Assembly: GCA_029834535.1 (NCBI GenBank)
Contig: JAQMWT010000011.1
Span: forward strand, 161,531-225,530
Length of the DNA: 64,000 nucleotides
Source of the DNA: Chrysophaeum taylorii
Taxonomy: Eukaryota > Sar > Pelagophyceae > Pelagomonadales > Pelagomonadaceae
Direction: 5' to 3'
A program made the translations under genes and the position numbers. The notes under the pieces are model-generated. The model was not told the origin of the DNA and searched no databases. It saw nothing but the letters and a program-made list of their open reading frames with translations. This document shows, piece by piece, positions 18,642 through 29,058 of the stretch (its first letter is position 1; each line of letters starts with the position of its first letter).

Positions 18642-20462
18642 CTAGCGGAGGCCGAAGCCCTCGTAGGATTCTTTGATGGCGATGAGAAGCTTGGCGCGCG
18701 TTTTTTCGAGGTTTTTGTAGTCCGGGAGGACGAGGTGGTGGAAGCAGGTGTGGGAGGAGGGGAGGTGGTCGGTGGCGCCGACCCTGGATATGACAAATCT
18801 GGAAGCGGCGAGGCCGTTTATCGGGGCGCGGTCCGAGCCGGTGACGAACTTGAGGAGTTTAAGTTTTAGGGGGTGTTCGAGCTCGTCGACGACGGTCCAG
18901 AAATCGTTGACGGTTTGGGAGTCGTCGTCGTAGCCGTCCTCGTATACCGCGGCCGAGCGCCAGGCCGCAAAATCCAGGGTTTTGGAGCCTCGTACCAAGA
19001 GCTCGAGGTCGGCGGGGGTGAGGAGCTTCCAGACGTTGCCGCCGACGACGCGCTCGAAGCCCTTCCTAAACGCGAGGAAGGGCCGGCCTCCGCTGAGGTA
19101 CCACTCGACGTATTTGGACACGAACTCCTCCGCGTTTTCCGGCGAGACTCGTCGGGAGGTTCCGTTGTCGCCGAGGGGAACAGTGACCGAGCCAAAGGAG
19201 GCTTCGAAGGACATTTCGGTCGCGTCGAAAAAGGCCCGGTCCGCGGTCCGGATCGTATCCAAAGATTTCGCGACCGCGGGAGACGCGTCGCGCAGGTCTT
19301 CTAGGTCTACGGGCTTGTCGAGGAGTTTTTTCCAGAGCGGGAGAGGGAAAGGAGCATCCACGAGTATCGAGTTGTGGATTGCGATGCCGAGCAAAATTCC
19401 CGCGAGCTCGAACTCGTCGTCTCGGTCGGAAGACCTCGAAAACCACAACCCGCCTTCTTCCTCCACAAAATTGCCGCGGGAGGGCGAAAAAAGAGACTTG
19501 GTCGCGAGCTGGAGGAACTCGTTCGCAACCCCGCCCTCGTCGACGCCCTCTTCCCCCCGAAACGCGACCTTCAACTGTTTCCTCAATTCCGAATCGTCGG
19601 CTCGGACGATCTTCGAGAGAGAGTCCGAGAGGAGTTTATCGCGCGAGACCGCGACCACGAAAAACGGCTGGGCGAGGGAGTTGATGGCCGCGCCATACAT
19701 GGCCCGCCGCGACTCGGCACGCAGAAATCTGGCCTTGCTCGCGGCGTCGAGGAGGTACGGAAACGACAGCAGCGACGAACCCGGCGCCGACGGGCTCCAC
19801 GTCCGATACGTCTGCGAGACGAGGTGCTCGTCGTCGGCGAGGCGGTCGTTCAGCAGCTCGTTCGTGGTCCGGCAGATTCCCCGGAGCTCGGCATCGACCG
19901 ACCCGAGCGCGTCGAGAGCGCGAGCGCAATGCAGTAATTCCGAATGTTCGGCTCCCGTCGCCACCAACACCGCCATATGATCCTGCACCAACTCGCCCCA
20001 CCGCCTTCTCGTCGGAATGGCGCGCGCGAACCGCCCGAACGCCTCCCGTGCCTCGGCCATCGCCGCGCCCAGCGCCACGAGCGTCGATCGCAGCAGGACG
20101 GGTCGCGTCGCGATTTCCGGATGTTCCAGAAGCACGCACCACGCCAACGCAGCGTTCGCGTCGCCCTGCCGCGCCGACAGCTCGGAGCACAACGCGTCCA
20201 ACGCGTTAGACAGCACGTTCTCCAACTTTACATCCCGCAGCAACCGTTCGAACGTCTTGCGAGGCGAAGCATTCCGATGTGTCGACAGCTTTCGTTTGTT
20301 CGAGAACGCCGCCGTCACCGCCTCCACCGACGAAAACGTCTCCCACACCCGCGCGCTCGACCATTCCTCCTCGTTCATCTCCAACAACGCCTCGGCGGCG
20401 GCCTCGTTCGGCGACAACCCCCCGGCCACCTTGGCCTCGAAGACTTCACGGAAACGATTCAT
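18642..20462 (-). CDS. HECT-type E3 ubiquitin ligase
   Basis: First ATG at 20462 gives 606 residues (MNRFREVFEAKVAGG). The C-terminal ~350 residues form a HECT domain: LKVAFRGEEGVDEGGVANEF, GILLGIAIHNSILVDAPFPL, FVSKYVEWYL, and the catalytic region LPSSHTCFHHLVLPDYKNLE with the Cys 34 residues from the end. The end YEGFGLR matches the usual C-terminal helix and tail. HECT ligases take ubiquitin onto this Cys and pass it to substrates. The N-terminal ~250 residues are helical with no zinc finger or WW repeat seen; the protein is shorter than most HECT ligases and resembles the UBE3A/HECTD2 layout. No intron needed. Confidence 0.92.
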   Translation of the reverse strand: MNRFREVFEAKVAGGLSPNEAAAEALLEMNEEEWSSARVWETFSSVEAVTAAFSNKRKLSTHRNASPRKTFERLLRDVKLENVLSNALDALCSELSARQGDANAALAWCVLLEHPEIATRPVLLRSTLVALGAAMAEAREAFGRFARAIPTRRRWGELVQDHMAVLVATGAEHSELLHCARALDALGSVDAELRGICRTTNELLNDRLADDEHLVSQTYRTWSPSAPGSSLLSFPYLLDAASKARFLRAESRRAMYGAAINSLAQPFFVVAVSRDKLLSDSLSKIVRADDSELRKQLKVAFRGEEGVDEGGVANEFLQLATKSLFSPSRGNFVEEEGGLWFSRSSDRDDEFELAGILLGIAIHNSILVDAPFPLPLWKKLLDKPVDLEDLRDASPAVAKSLDTIRTADRAFFDATEMSFEASFGSVTVPLGDNGTSRRVSPENAEEFVSKYVEWYLSGGRPFLAFRKGFERVVGGNVWKLLTPADLELLVRGSKTLDFAAWRSAAVYEDGYDDDSQTVNDFWTVVDELEHPLKLKLLKFVTGSDRAPINGLAASRFVISRVGATDHLPSSHTCFHHLVLPDYKNLEKTRAKLLIAIKESYEGFGLR

Positions 20463-20603
20463 CTTTTGTCTCACGAGACTCTACACTAGACGTTTTTTGT
20501 GTGGTGGTGTGGACACTTTCTACAAGCAAAACGGATAATTTTATATTTTTTAATTTTTAAAATAGATTTTGTGTTCGTATTGGTAGCTGCGACGACGACT
20601 TCA

Positions 20604-20675
20604 GGGGAACTAGCTCAGGGGCAGAGCGATCGCTTCGCATGCGATAGGTCAGGAGTTCGAATCTCCTGTTCTCCA
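20604..20675 (+). tRNA. tRNA-Ala (CGC)
   Basis: 72 nt without encoded CCA. Acceptor arm GGGGAAC pairs with GTTCTCC, D arm starts AGCTC, the anticodon stem ATCGC/GCGAT closes a TTCGCAT loop, so the anticodon is CGC. The T loop TTCGAAT is normal. The same tRNA occurs three times on the minus strand at 31.6-32.3 kb. Confidence 0.95.
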
Positions 20676-22069
20676 GTATTTTCGTAGATGTGGCGTGTTT
20701 TTGCAGTTGCTTTCTTTGTTCTGGATCATCGTGAGTAGGCCACGCCCACGTCTGATCACTAGCAAGTTACGACGTGGCAAGAAATCAGTGACGACGGGAG
20801 TCGTGCTTTTGGGCCGATATGAATGTCAGCGTCGTCGTCTAATGGGACACCACGAGGATTGTCATGCCAGCCTGCCCCGGAGTTTTCGATCGATGGCACA
20901 TGCACCAACGGCGGCCGCCGCCTCGCGCTCCCGTAGAAGCAACGCTTGTTCTGGCGAAGCCGCTTCTATGGGATCGCCGAAATTATCGCACCGAAAAACA
21001 AGGTGGCTCGCATCGCAAGCATCGGCGCCGATCCGTACGTTCTTTTGCAGACACAGCAATCCCTGCAACGAGTGCAGGCGGCCAGTAGTCGCGCGTAGCG
21101 CTGGCGCCTTCTCGGCGCGCGCTTAGGAGCGACGAGCCTCCGCGAGCTGGCGCTTGGCCTCCGCCGCCTCAGGGCGGGAAGCCTCCTGGGATTTGCTTTA
21201 CAGCCTGGCCGCATCGTGGCCGTTCAATGGCGACCCGGATCTTGGAGATGTTTTTCTTGCGAATCTCCTCGATGCCCACGCTGCTGACGGAGTTGATGCG
21301 GTCCGTGGGGGGGCTCCAGAACCTGCCCAAGATACTCGATACCCTCGAAGTGCTTTCTCCTAAACCATCTCCTCGCAGTTCACCGCGGCCAACGAGCTGC
21401 CACCACGAAACCCATTCCTTCAACTCGGGGTGATTTGACAAGCACTTCTTCGCTCCGACGCCTTTCTCCGACAGTTTTTTTAGGGAATCCGCGAAAACCT
21501 GCTGTTGCTTCCGCTTCTTCGCAGCAACGGCATCCGCTGTCACCTTGTCGAAGGAGCGCTTCTTCTTGGGTGCTTCCTTCGCCGCCTGGCGCCTCGCCTG
21601 CGCCGACTTGGGCTTGGCGCCAGGCTTTTCGATGTCACAATAGTAGGTGGCCGCCAAAAAACCACGCGTCGCTGTTTTGTGCTCACGAGAGAAGCAAGCG
21701 CAGGTTTTGGTATCGCGTACGTTTTGGTATCGGGCCTCCTCTAGCAGGATAACGATTTCGAGTGTCGTCGGACAGACAAAAGTAAGGAGTAATATGCGTG
21801 TTGACCGCGCGCGTTCCTGGTTATTTTCCCAGCTTTTCTCCTTCCCGAGAAAAACACGGCCGTTTTCTTGACGAGCAAAACGTGGCAAATCTAGTGAAGG
21901 CACGCACCCTGAAATCGTGAAGTAAACTCAATCGCCACTTCAGCGAAATGTGTACAAAGCTCCCAGTTCCGTCCGTTGAGGACGACATCTCTCCCTCACC
22001 TTTTTCAGCCATTTTCGCAAGAGCTATTTGTCCTCTGCATTGTGCTCTCAACCGGTCCGCCATCAACGC
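20676..22069. other. Mostly unassigned; one possible gene on the minus strand
   Basis: The minus-strand frame 21903-21169 (up to 244 residues) has stretches that look coding, such as FDKVTADAVAAKKRKQQQVF, SEKGVGAKKCLSNHPELKEW and INSVSSVGIEEIRKKNISKI. The start is unclear and no family is recognised. The remaining sequence has short frames only. Confidence 0.4.
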
Positions 22070-22173
22070 CTTTTCATCCCTCGCCTCTCTACCCCAGCTG
22101 TGTGATTTTGCTCTGTGATCCTAGACTGGCTCCTGCCGGTCCAGCCTGGCTCCCATGCCCGGGAGAGGTCCGG

Positions 22174-22240
<67 letters not shown>
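22070..22240 (+). repeat. SINE-like dispersed repeat with long (GTTA)n tail, copy 2
   Basis: The body contains ccctcgcctct, tgtgattttgctctgtgatc, ggctcctgccggtccagcct and ggctcccatgcccgggagag. A (GTTA)n tail of about 16 units follows (22177-22240). It is shared with 11227-11326 and, without tail, with 48750-48845. Confidence 0.75.
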
Positions 22241-22242
<2 letters not shown>

Positions 22243-22611
22243 TTGCGCTCTCAACCTCAGTATGGCGGCACAGAAAAACCTTCCCGACCCCCGGGTGACA
22301 AAGGGGGTACTCACCGACTCGTCCTAGACCTCACTGAACGAGGAAATCACGGACTCGGGGTCGGATATGCTCGCCACACACCTTGCTCACGCTCACCAAG
22401 CCTCTCAACAAGATGGAGAGATGGTATATGATAGCAAGAATGCTACAAGAATATAGCAAGAATGCTTCTCGCAAAAGAGAGGTATGATGTCACTAAGAAG
22501 ATAGGGAAAGGTGTCCCGTTGAACGGGTATCAGCCTCGAGAGAGAGAGGGTAAGCCTTAGCGATCAGGAGTTGCCGCCACAGGACTCCCCTGGTGAGAAC
22601 ACGAGCTGCCC
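22241..22611. other. Flank of the gypsy-type element
   Basis: No gene. This could contain the 3' untranslated part or an LTR of the element at 22612-27903, but I find no matching copy at the other end. It contains a short direct repeat around atagcaagaatgct. Confidence 0.4.
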
Positions 22612-24483
22612 TCAGCGAGTCCGGCGAGAAGCACGAGCCTTGGCTGAATGAGCGTCTCGGGAACGAATCTTCTTGTAGACACGTTCAACGACAGGTTCAG
22701 GAACGCGTCCACCACGCAAAGTGAACTTAGGAATCAACACATCGATCTCATGCGGGGCGAAGTCGGTGACACAAGGAGTGGTACTGTTGTTGACCTTGGT
22801 CTTGTCGGTGAAACTGCGACCGTCCACGTCCTTGTATTCCGGCTTAAGCTTGCGAGTAGAGAGATGTGAAGTAGGCTTGTAATAAGAAACCTTGTCATGG
22901 GTACCGAGATCAGCATAGAAATGCAGAGCGACTCGATCATTCACAAAATCATAGGATTCATAAACTTCAGCGACGTAAATCTTCTTTCGCCAATCGGACC
23001 GTTTATTATCCAGAATCCGAAAGACAACGAACTTACCATGCTTGTAATCATCCCGAAAGGTCTCCTTGGGCTTGGGCACAGCTCGATCGACCACTGGAGA
23101 AACCATCACAGGGGTGATCTGGCTAACATGAACACAACGGCGTTCGGGAGGAGAATCAAGAGACTCAGTCCTGTAAGTTACCGGGGACAAAATATCGAAT
23201 GGACCGCGCCATTCCGGTCGAAGCTTGTTCTGAAGAAAAGGGATGTAGAGCAGAACATGTGAACCTTCTTCATCCTCCACATCAACATGGTCCGCATTAT
23301 AGGCGAGACGTTGTTTACGAAGAGCCTTCTCACGAGCTTCGTTCACCGTAGCGGTATAGAACTTCAGCCTCTCGCGAGTCTCTGCCACAACATCGGAGCG
23401 AGTTTTCGGCAGGCGGCGGACATCAAGATCCATGATCGTGTAATCGGTTGGCAATAAAGGCTGCCGGTTAAGACGAAGCATGAAAGGTGAGATCTGAGTC
23501 CCCGGAATAAATTTGCGATTGTAACAGAAAGCAATGTACTCCGCGAATTCGGGCCATTCCGTGATCTTGCGGTTTTGAAGGCACGCACGGAGGAAAGCCT
23601 TGATAAAGCGGTTGACCCTTTCCGCAGGATTAGCCTGAGCATGATACGGAATCGTGGTACTATACCGAACATTGAAAAGATGACAAAACTCTTCCATCAA
23701 CTTGTTGACGAACTCTTTCCCATTGTCGGTACGAATCCTCTGAGGTAGATAACCTTTGAGTAATATATTCGCGACAAAAGACTCGAGGATTGACTCAGCA
23801 GTCTTATGGTGTAGTACGTCAAGAATCAAGAAATGAGAAAATGGATCAAAAAACACGATGAGATATGTCTCGGGACCAGCACTGGGCAAAGGTCCAAACA
23901 AATCCATACAAAGGACGACACAATCACCATCATACACCGGTTGCTGAAGCAGACCTGCTCTCTTTGGTTCAGGCGTACGAGCTTTCTTGCACACTATGCA
24001 ACCAGCAATGTAAGCACCCACCTCATTAGACATGTGGGGCCACCAAAAACGTTCAAGTATCGACTGCACTGTACTTTGACGACCCATATGGCCACCATTG
24101 AGAGGTGTGTCATAGTACAATCGGATGATGCGCGTCCGTGAAGTTCGGGGTGCGACTATCATCGGGTGCAAGTCGGGTGCGGCACGGTAGAGAACTCCTT
24201 TCACCACTTGATAGCGATAATTGGCTCCGTACCGACGAAGAGAATGGCCCTGAGCCATGCGATAACGAATGTCCTCGCAAGTAGCATCAGTGATCTGCTC
24301 TTTGGCTATCTCTTCCAAAGTCAAATTATCCGGAATCTTGTCGACGTACTCTTGGTAATCATCGGCATCACGGAAAATACTAGGCTGGGTCTGCGGTCGT
24401 TGCTTCTGACGTTGTTTCGTAGCATGAGACGTGACCAATTGCATCGGATCATCGAGGTCTTCTTTCTGTTCCTCCACAGGCAA
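22612..24483 (-). pseudogene. Gypsy-type integrase with C-terminal extension
   Basis: Open for about 620 codons. The zinc region keeps GGHMGRQST...C162-x2-C165 (GCIVCKKA), but the first His of the usual HHCC motif is replaced by Tyr. The catalytic core has D194 (MDLFGPLP), D253 (RTDNGKEF) and E288 (NPAERVNRF), so the DD(35)E triad is complete. After the core, ERRCVHVSQITPV is the normal gypsy GPY/F-type end. About 190 extra residues follow, including GKFVVFRILDNKRSDWRKKI and HLSTRKLKPEYKD, which do not look like a standard chromodomain. The frame joins the RNase H frame only by a frameshift near 24500. Confidence 0.85.
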
Positions 24484-25481
24484 CTCAGTCGTAACAAACG
24501 ACAGAATGACATGGCACCCAGGTAAAGGTACTCTAGATACGCGTGGTTCAAGGGCTCACCAAACTCGTCCGTCTCGATGACATGATCTATAGGATTGCGA
24601 GAGAGACAGTCAGGGATGCTCATTCCCGGCGACTTCCCTGGCTTGTAACCCAATTCAGGATCAAAATTGGCGAGCCGTATCGCCCATCGAGTCAACTGCC
24701 CAGACGAGTGCTTCGCCTTTCGTAAAAACGTCAAGTTGCGATGATCTGTTTCAAGGATCGTCTTGTGACCTTCAATATAAGAGCGGGAATGCTCAAGAGA
24801 AAGAATAACTGCCAGTAGCTCTAGCCGGCGAGGCTCATAGTTCCGCATCTCTTTCGGCACAGCTCGGCTCCAATACTCAATTACTCGTTCCTCTCGTGTC
24901 ACCTTGCCGGTTTCGTCCTTGATTTCTACGAGCTGAAAAAGATACGCACCCAGACCATCCTTGGAAGCATCCGAGCGGATCTGAAAAGGAAGATCGTAGT
25001 CAGGATGATAAACTCCACGAGAATCCACCAAAGCTTCGATGATCGTGTCCCATGCCTTTTGGCACTCAGGCGTCCACTCAAACTTAACGCCTTCAAGACA
25101 CAATCGCCTAAGCGGCTCCACAATCTTCGAATAATTCTTCACATATCGGCGGCAATAGTTGCTCATACCAATGAAAGATCGAATCTGGGTCTTCGGGGAC
25201 GTATTGGGCAACGTACCGGGAATCGGCATCTGCTGCAACGCTTCTAACGTCTTGGGATTCGGCTTCAAGCCTTCCGGAGTCGAAATATGTCCCAGAAACT
25301 CGATTTCATCCTTGAGGAGGTGGAACTTCGAAGTTCGTCCACTATATCCTCGCTGTGCTAAATGGCACAATACTTCAATCAAAACTTGTAAATGTCGATG
25401 GAGTTCATCCGATCCCATCATAATATCGTCGACAAATGCGACCAAGTCCTTATACATCCATGTGGACAAATCGCTAGCCAT
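24321..25481 (-). pseudogene. Gypsy-type reverse transcriptase (C-terminal half) and RNase H
   Basis: Starts just after an in-frame TAG. LVAFVDDIMMGS is the RT catalytic box (FVDD). RGYSGRTSKFHLLKDEIEFL, HISTPEGLKPNP and FIGMSNYCRRYVKNYSKI are classic gypsy RT thumb segments. RNase H follows: IRSDASKDGLGAYLFQ, EPRRLELLAVILSLEHSRSY and ETDHRNLTFL. The last 60 codons of this frame are out of register; the true continuation is the 24483 frame. Confidence 0.88.
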
Positions 25482-26483
25482 CTACTTACAAAAGAGAGCT
25501 CCTGCTGTTTTTACTCCTAGAGGCAAGCGCAAGAAACTATGGGCTCCAAGTGGACTAACCATCGTAACAGCGTCCTGAGCAGCGGCGTCCAAACGTAAAT
25601 TATGATGACCCCATCGAATATCAATGCACGTCCGCCAACGGCGCATGGCAAGAAAAGCCAAAGCATCATCTTGACGAATATTCGGCCAACTGTCATTGAC
25701 CAGCTGATCGTTGAGCTGACGCAAGTTAACTGCAGCACGAAAAGCATTCGACGTCCCGGCCTCGGCTCCCTTCTTGGGCAGCATCAGTACAGGGAATCCC
25801 CACGGAGAGTTCGCCGGTCGGATGACTCCATCGCGACACCACTCAGTGATCTGCTTTCTGAGACACACGAGCTTTGCTGGCATCAACCTATAAGGCGTCA
25901 TCTTGATCGGTCGTGGGTTTGCGTCTATAAAGCGTAGAGAAACCGGTGGCGAGTCCACGGGTCTCATAATCGGATTAAAGAAAGCCCACGCGTATTGCAC
26001 GCAATGGCTCAGCATCATCTTCGCATCATCATCCAGATGCGGGTTGTCGGGAATTCCTAGATCTCGAACAGCCTTTTCAACTTCTTCCTTCGTCGGAATT
26101 ACGACTTTCATCGCATCATTGTCCTTGACGTGCTCGGGAATCTGCGGTAACGGTACACCGTCCGCATCGCGCGGCGCATCCTTCCATGGCACATCGAACT
26201 TTTCTTCGTATTTGAACCTCGCCTCAGGGTGGCTCTTATTGATCTTTTCACCTTTGACGCGCACATTCGGCTCGCTCCTTACTTTCGGCTCCTGTTCAGG
26301 TTCAGGATCCGGCGGAACGTCCACTTTTGATTGTCGTTGTCGGGGGGGGGGGTGCAGAAAAAGCATGAGCCGTCCCCAGCGCATCTGTTGGAAGCGGAAG
26401 CATAGGAACTTCTGGTGGTTCCCATTTAGTGGGATCCTGGAGATCATCCTTTGACACCCACTTAACAAGACGAGTACGCGCAT
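25482..26483 (-). pseudogene. Gypsy-type reverse transcriptase, N-terminal half
   Basis: Contains the RT fingers and palm: KQITEWCRDGVIRPANSPWG, FPVLMLPKKG, AAVNLRQLNDQLVNDSWP, CIDIRWGHHNLRLDAAAQD and FLRLPLGVKTAGALF. It then hits TAG where a Trp codon is likely, and the same frame reopens at 25481. The first Asp box reads CIDIRWGHH rather than the common DL.SGYHQI. The upstream 70 codons are Pro/Glu-rich (PPDPEPEQEP). Its overlap with the methyltransferase frame is at 26302-26483. Confidence 0.88.
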
Positions 26484-27903
26484 TTAACAGCGGAATCTCT
26501 ACGTGACGAAAGGTGGTGTCGAAGATTCGTAAATACTGCTCAAAGGATCGATCTGTCGGGCTCAACGCGGTCGGCAGGACTTCACCACTTTGGCGGAAAC
26601 CTCTGGTCACGGAGTTGTGCAGATCGAGTGCTAAAATCGCAAGAGTATCTGGAGGGACGACAGATGCTAAATGTTTGAACGAATCTGTCTTAGACAAGCT
26701 AGCCCAATCATGATCCACCGGCATCGTGAGCAACTCGGCCGTCATCTCGAGAGTCAAAGGCTGGGTGTCCGAGCGATGCGGTCCCAAACGAAGAGGAATT
26801 CGCGTAACGGTGTAAGCCGCATCTGTTGCTTCTGGGGACGAGCCAAGATTATTCAGCTGGAGAAGGTGGCATTCATGAGCATACCCTAAAGCTGCAGCAA
26901 ATTTTTGTTGCATGTTCACATATGTCTTCGGAGCCTCTTGCAAGTGCAGTGGGTGACTGGAAACCAACAATCGCACGCGAGAGCTCATCAGAGTGGGTGT
27001 GATATCATGAAAATTGACGACGTACACGTAAGGGTGTAAGCGCGCTATATACGAAATAATGGACGCCTCCTGTTCAATCTGCCACATCATGAAGCCAGCC
27101 ATTTTGCACAGCTTCATCGTCCAGTTAGTGGCCGTAACACCCTTGCCAACATCTCTGGATGTCAAGTTGCAGAGTGCTGAATGAACGCAGGGCGGAGACG
27201 CTATACACATCGACGATGACCATTCCGCTTCAGGCAAATAAGCCTTGATCAACCGGAGGATCGAGTCATATCGTCCACAGAGCGTTTGCTGGACCACAGG
27301 TATCTTCGGAAAATTCTTCTGATGAACCTTGTTGGCAGCTGTTGACGAGTCAAAAGCAAGGACGACTCGAAACGACGTCCCGCACAACTCGTTCGCTCGT
27401 TGCAGTCCTAATGTACTTCCTCCGGCGCCGCTGAAGAGCATCACAACCTTGCGATACGTGATCGGCACCCAGTGGACCTCTTCAAACCTTCGGCGAATCT
27501 CGCATTCTGTAACTTCTCGGCATTTCTTTTCCTCCTCGTCAGTTCGTCGGTCGAAATCGTCGTTACCGAGCGATTCTTGACGAGAATTCTTCTTCTTATC
27601 GGCAGAAGGAGGCGCCTTCTGCACTGAGCTCAAAAGGATCGGTTCGGGAGCCGCATTGCCATGAGTAAGATGGCTTGCGACCGAAACAGTGAATGATACG
27701 TTAGCCTTGTTAGATTCGGCTTCACCATCCTTCGTTAAATCGTCGACCGTCTCAGCATTCAGCTCGTCATCAAAACGAACAATATCGCCCAAAGCAAGGA
27801 CTTCACCTTGAGTAATCACGGTCGGCACATCCTGGGTAGAGGATATCGCCACTCGAGCTGCGAACTTATCATGATCCTCAAGAGAAGAACCTGCTAGACT
27901 CAC
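26302..27903 (-). CDS. C5-cytosine DNA methyltransferase-like domain protein (retroelement-borne)
   Basis: 533 open codons; there is no ATG before residue 155, so the true N-terminus lies upstream or is reached by a frameshift. Residues 150-430 follow the order of cytosine-5 methyltransferases. Motif I is VVMLFSGAGGSTLGL (153-167). The motif II region is VVLAFDSSTAANKVHQKNFP (180-199). Motif IV is IASPPCVHSAL with Cys239 as candidate catalytic Cys. A motif IX-like stretch is PLTLEMTAELLTMP (382-395) and a motif X-like one is HLASVVPPDTLAILAL (411-426). Motif VI is altered (PYVYVVNFHD; the usual ENV Glu is missing) and motif VIII (QxRxR) is not clear. The enzyme family methylates cytosine in DNA; with these changes activity is uncertain. 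Confidence 0.8.
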   Translation of the reverse strand: MSLAGSSLEDHDKFAARVAISSTQDVPTVITQGEVLALGDIVRFDDELNAETVDDLTKDGEAESNKANVSFTVSVASHLTHGNAAPEPILLSSVQKAPPSADKKKNSRQESLGNDDFDRRTDEEEKKCREVTECEIRRRFEEVHWVPITYRKVVMLFSGAGGSTLGLQRANELCGTSFRVVLAFDSSTAANKVHQKNFPKIPVVQQTLCGRYDSILRLIKAYLPEAEWSSSMCIASPPCVHSALCNLTSRDVGKGVTATNWTMKLCKMAGFMMWQIEQEASIISYIARLHPYVYVVNFHDITPTLMSSRVRLLVSSHPLHLQEAPKTYVNMQQKFAAALGYAHECHLLQLNNLGSSPEATDAAYTVTRIPLRLGPHRSDTQPLTLEMTAELLTMPVDHDWASLSKTDSFKHLASVVPPDTLAILALDLHNSVTRGFRQSGEVLPTALSPTDRSFEQYLRIFDTTFRHVEIPLLNARTRLVKWVSKDDLQDPTKWEPPEVPMLPLPTDALGTAHAFSAPPPPTTTIKSGRSAGS

Positions 27904-29058
27904 AGGGTGAGGCGGGATGGTTCTTCAGTTCTGTTACCACTGCTCCTCAGAATCCGCTGGAGTGTTGCTCGAACTGTTATGCGACGGCGGTTATGATGAC
28001 GAATCGGCATCGGAGGGGGGGGCGTCGCCTCATCACCGCCATTTCAAAGCCCGGTGGGCAAAGCGTCGCACGGACTTCACGGTGGTTCCGAGGACCCAGA
28101 TGCTGGTCGCTCGACGGCGCAAAGAGAGATCGCGCCTCCAGGCGAGAAGCGCGTACGAGATTTCCGCCCAACGCGCGGCTGGCGAGATCGAGGCGATTGC
28201 CAGTTGGTTCGGAGACGTGAATCGAGCGCTCGCTACTCCGCCACGGACTTTGTGACTTGAACCTCGTCGACCTGCAGCTACGTAATCGCTGCTTCAACTG
28301 TAGTCGGGGCTTTACGGGTTAGACGAGCTCTGGACACAGCTGTTTCGCTGTGGCGGCTAAGTAAGGCGTCGTCGTCGTGGCTTCACGAAGCTACCGATCG
28401 AGGGCAAGACGGCCGGCGGCGCGATCCAAATCGAGACCGTAGTGACAGCCCTCGCTAGAAATCCTAGTCGACTTAAAAAAAACCGTTGCGCATCCGCCAC
28501 GAAGGAGATCTCAAGGCCGAACGCCGCAGGGCCGGCTGTCGATGCCCAAATACCTCTTTTACAAATACCCTTGCCATGGTAAGCGGCGTAGCGGCGCGTG
28601 AATTTGTATGTGTCGCGTGGGCGGCGGTTCTTGGGGGCTGTCCGAATTAAGGGTGCGGTGCGCTATTCTGGCCGAGCGCCGGCGAATTTCGCAACAAGTC
28701 CCACGAGAAAAAATACGGCCCATGCCACGGGCAGTATTCTTCTCGTGGTAGTTGTTGGGGAAATTCCCCGGCGCTGGCCTCTTATTCGCGTGCGCGTGGC
28801 GTGACGGCGCCCTCGACGCAGGACCTCGAACCAACTGTGTGGTTGGATGCGTTCAAGGACCTCAATCTCAAGTTCAAAGCGCACTCCAAGTCATCCCTTT
28901 CTGCGTTAAGCCCGGTCGCAGAATTTTGGGCTAGAGGCATGATCATTTGATGCAGGTTGCGCGTCGGGCGTACTATAGCAGGGCCTTCGTGGCCAACCAC
29001 GTCAAGATAATAATGGAGAACATCAATGTAACTGGACCGCACTGCGGGCCGCCGCCGA
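27904..29058. other. No firm gene; possible fragments
   Basis: A plus-strand frame at 27917-28255 has a helical, basic stretch (TQMLVARRRKERSRLQARSA) and could be a gene fragment. On the minus strand this is where the gag of the gypsy-type element would lie, but I see no zinc knuckle or protease. 28260-29058 shows nothing recognisable. Confidence 0.4.

Larger units (their letters stand above)
22612..27903 (-). mobile_element. Ty3/gypsy-type retrotransposon with a DNA methyltransferase-like domain, broken
   Basis: On the minus strand, in order: C5-cytosine methyltransferase-like domain, reverse transcriptase, RNase H, integrase, and a C-terminal domain of unknown type. RT-RNase H-integrase is the gypsy order. 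Four open frames are separated by a shift at a C10 run (near 26350), an in-frame TAG inside the RT (25482-25484), and a shift near 24500. No LTRs, gag or aspartic protease were found. The methyltransferase sits where gag/protease would normally precede RT. Because it shares the strand, is adjacent, and its frame overlaps that of the RT, it very probably belongs to the element. Confidence 0.85.

Noticed and set aside
22241-22611. LTR of the gypsy-type element
   Set aside because: No matching sequence was found upstream of 27903, so an LTR cannot be supported within the window.
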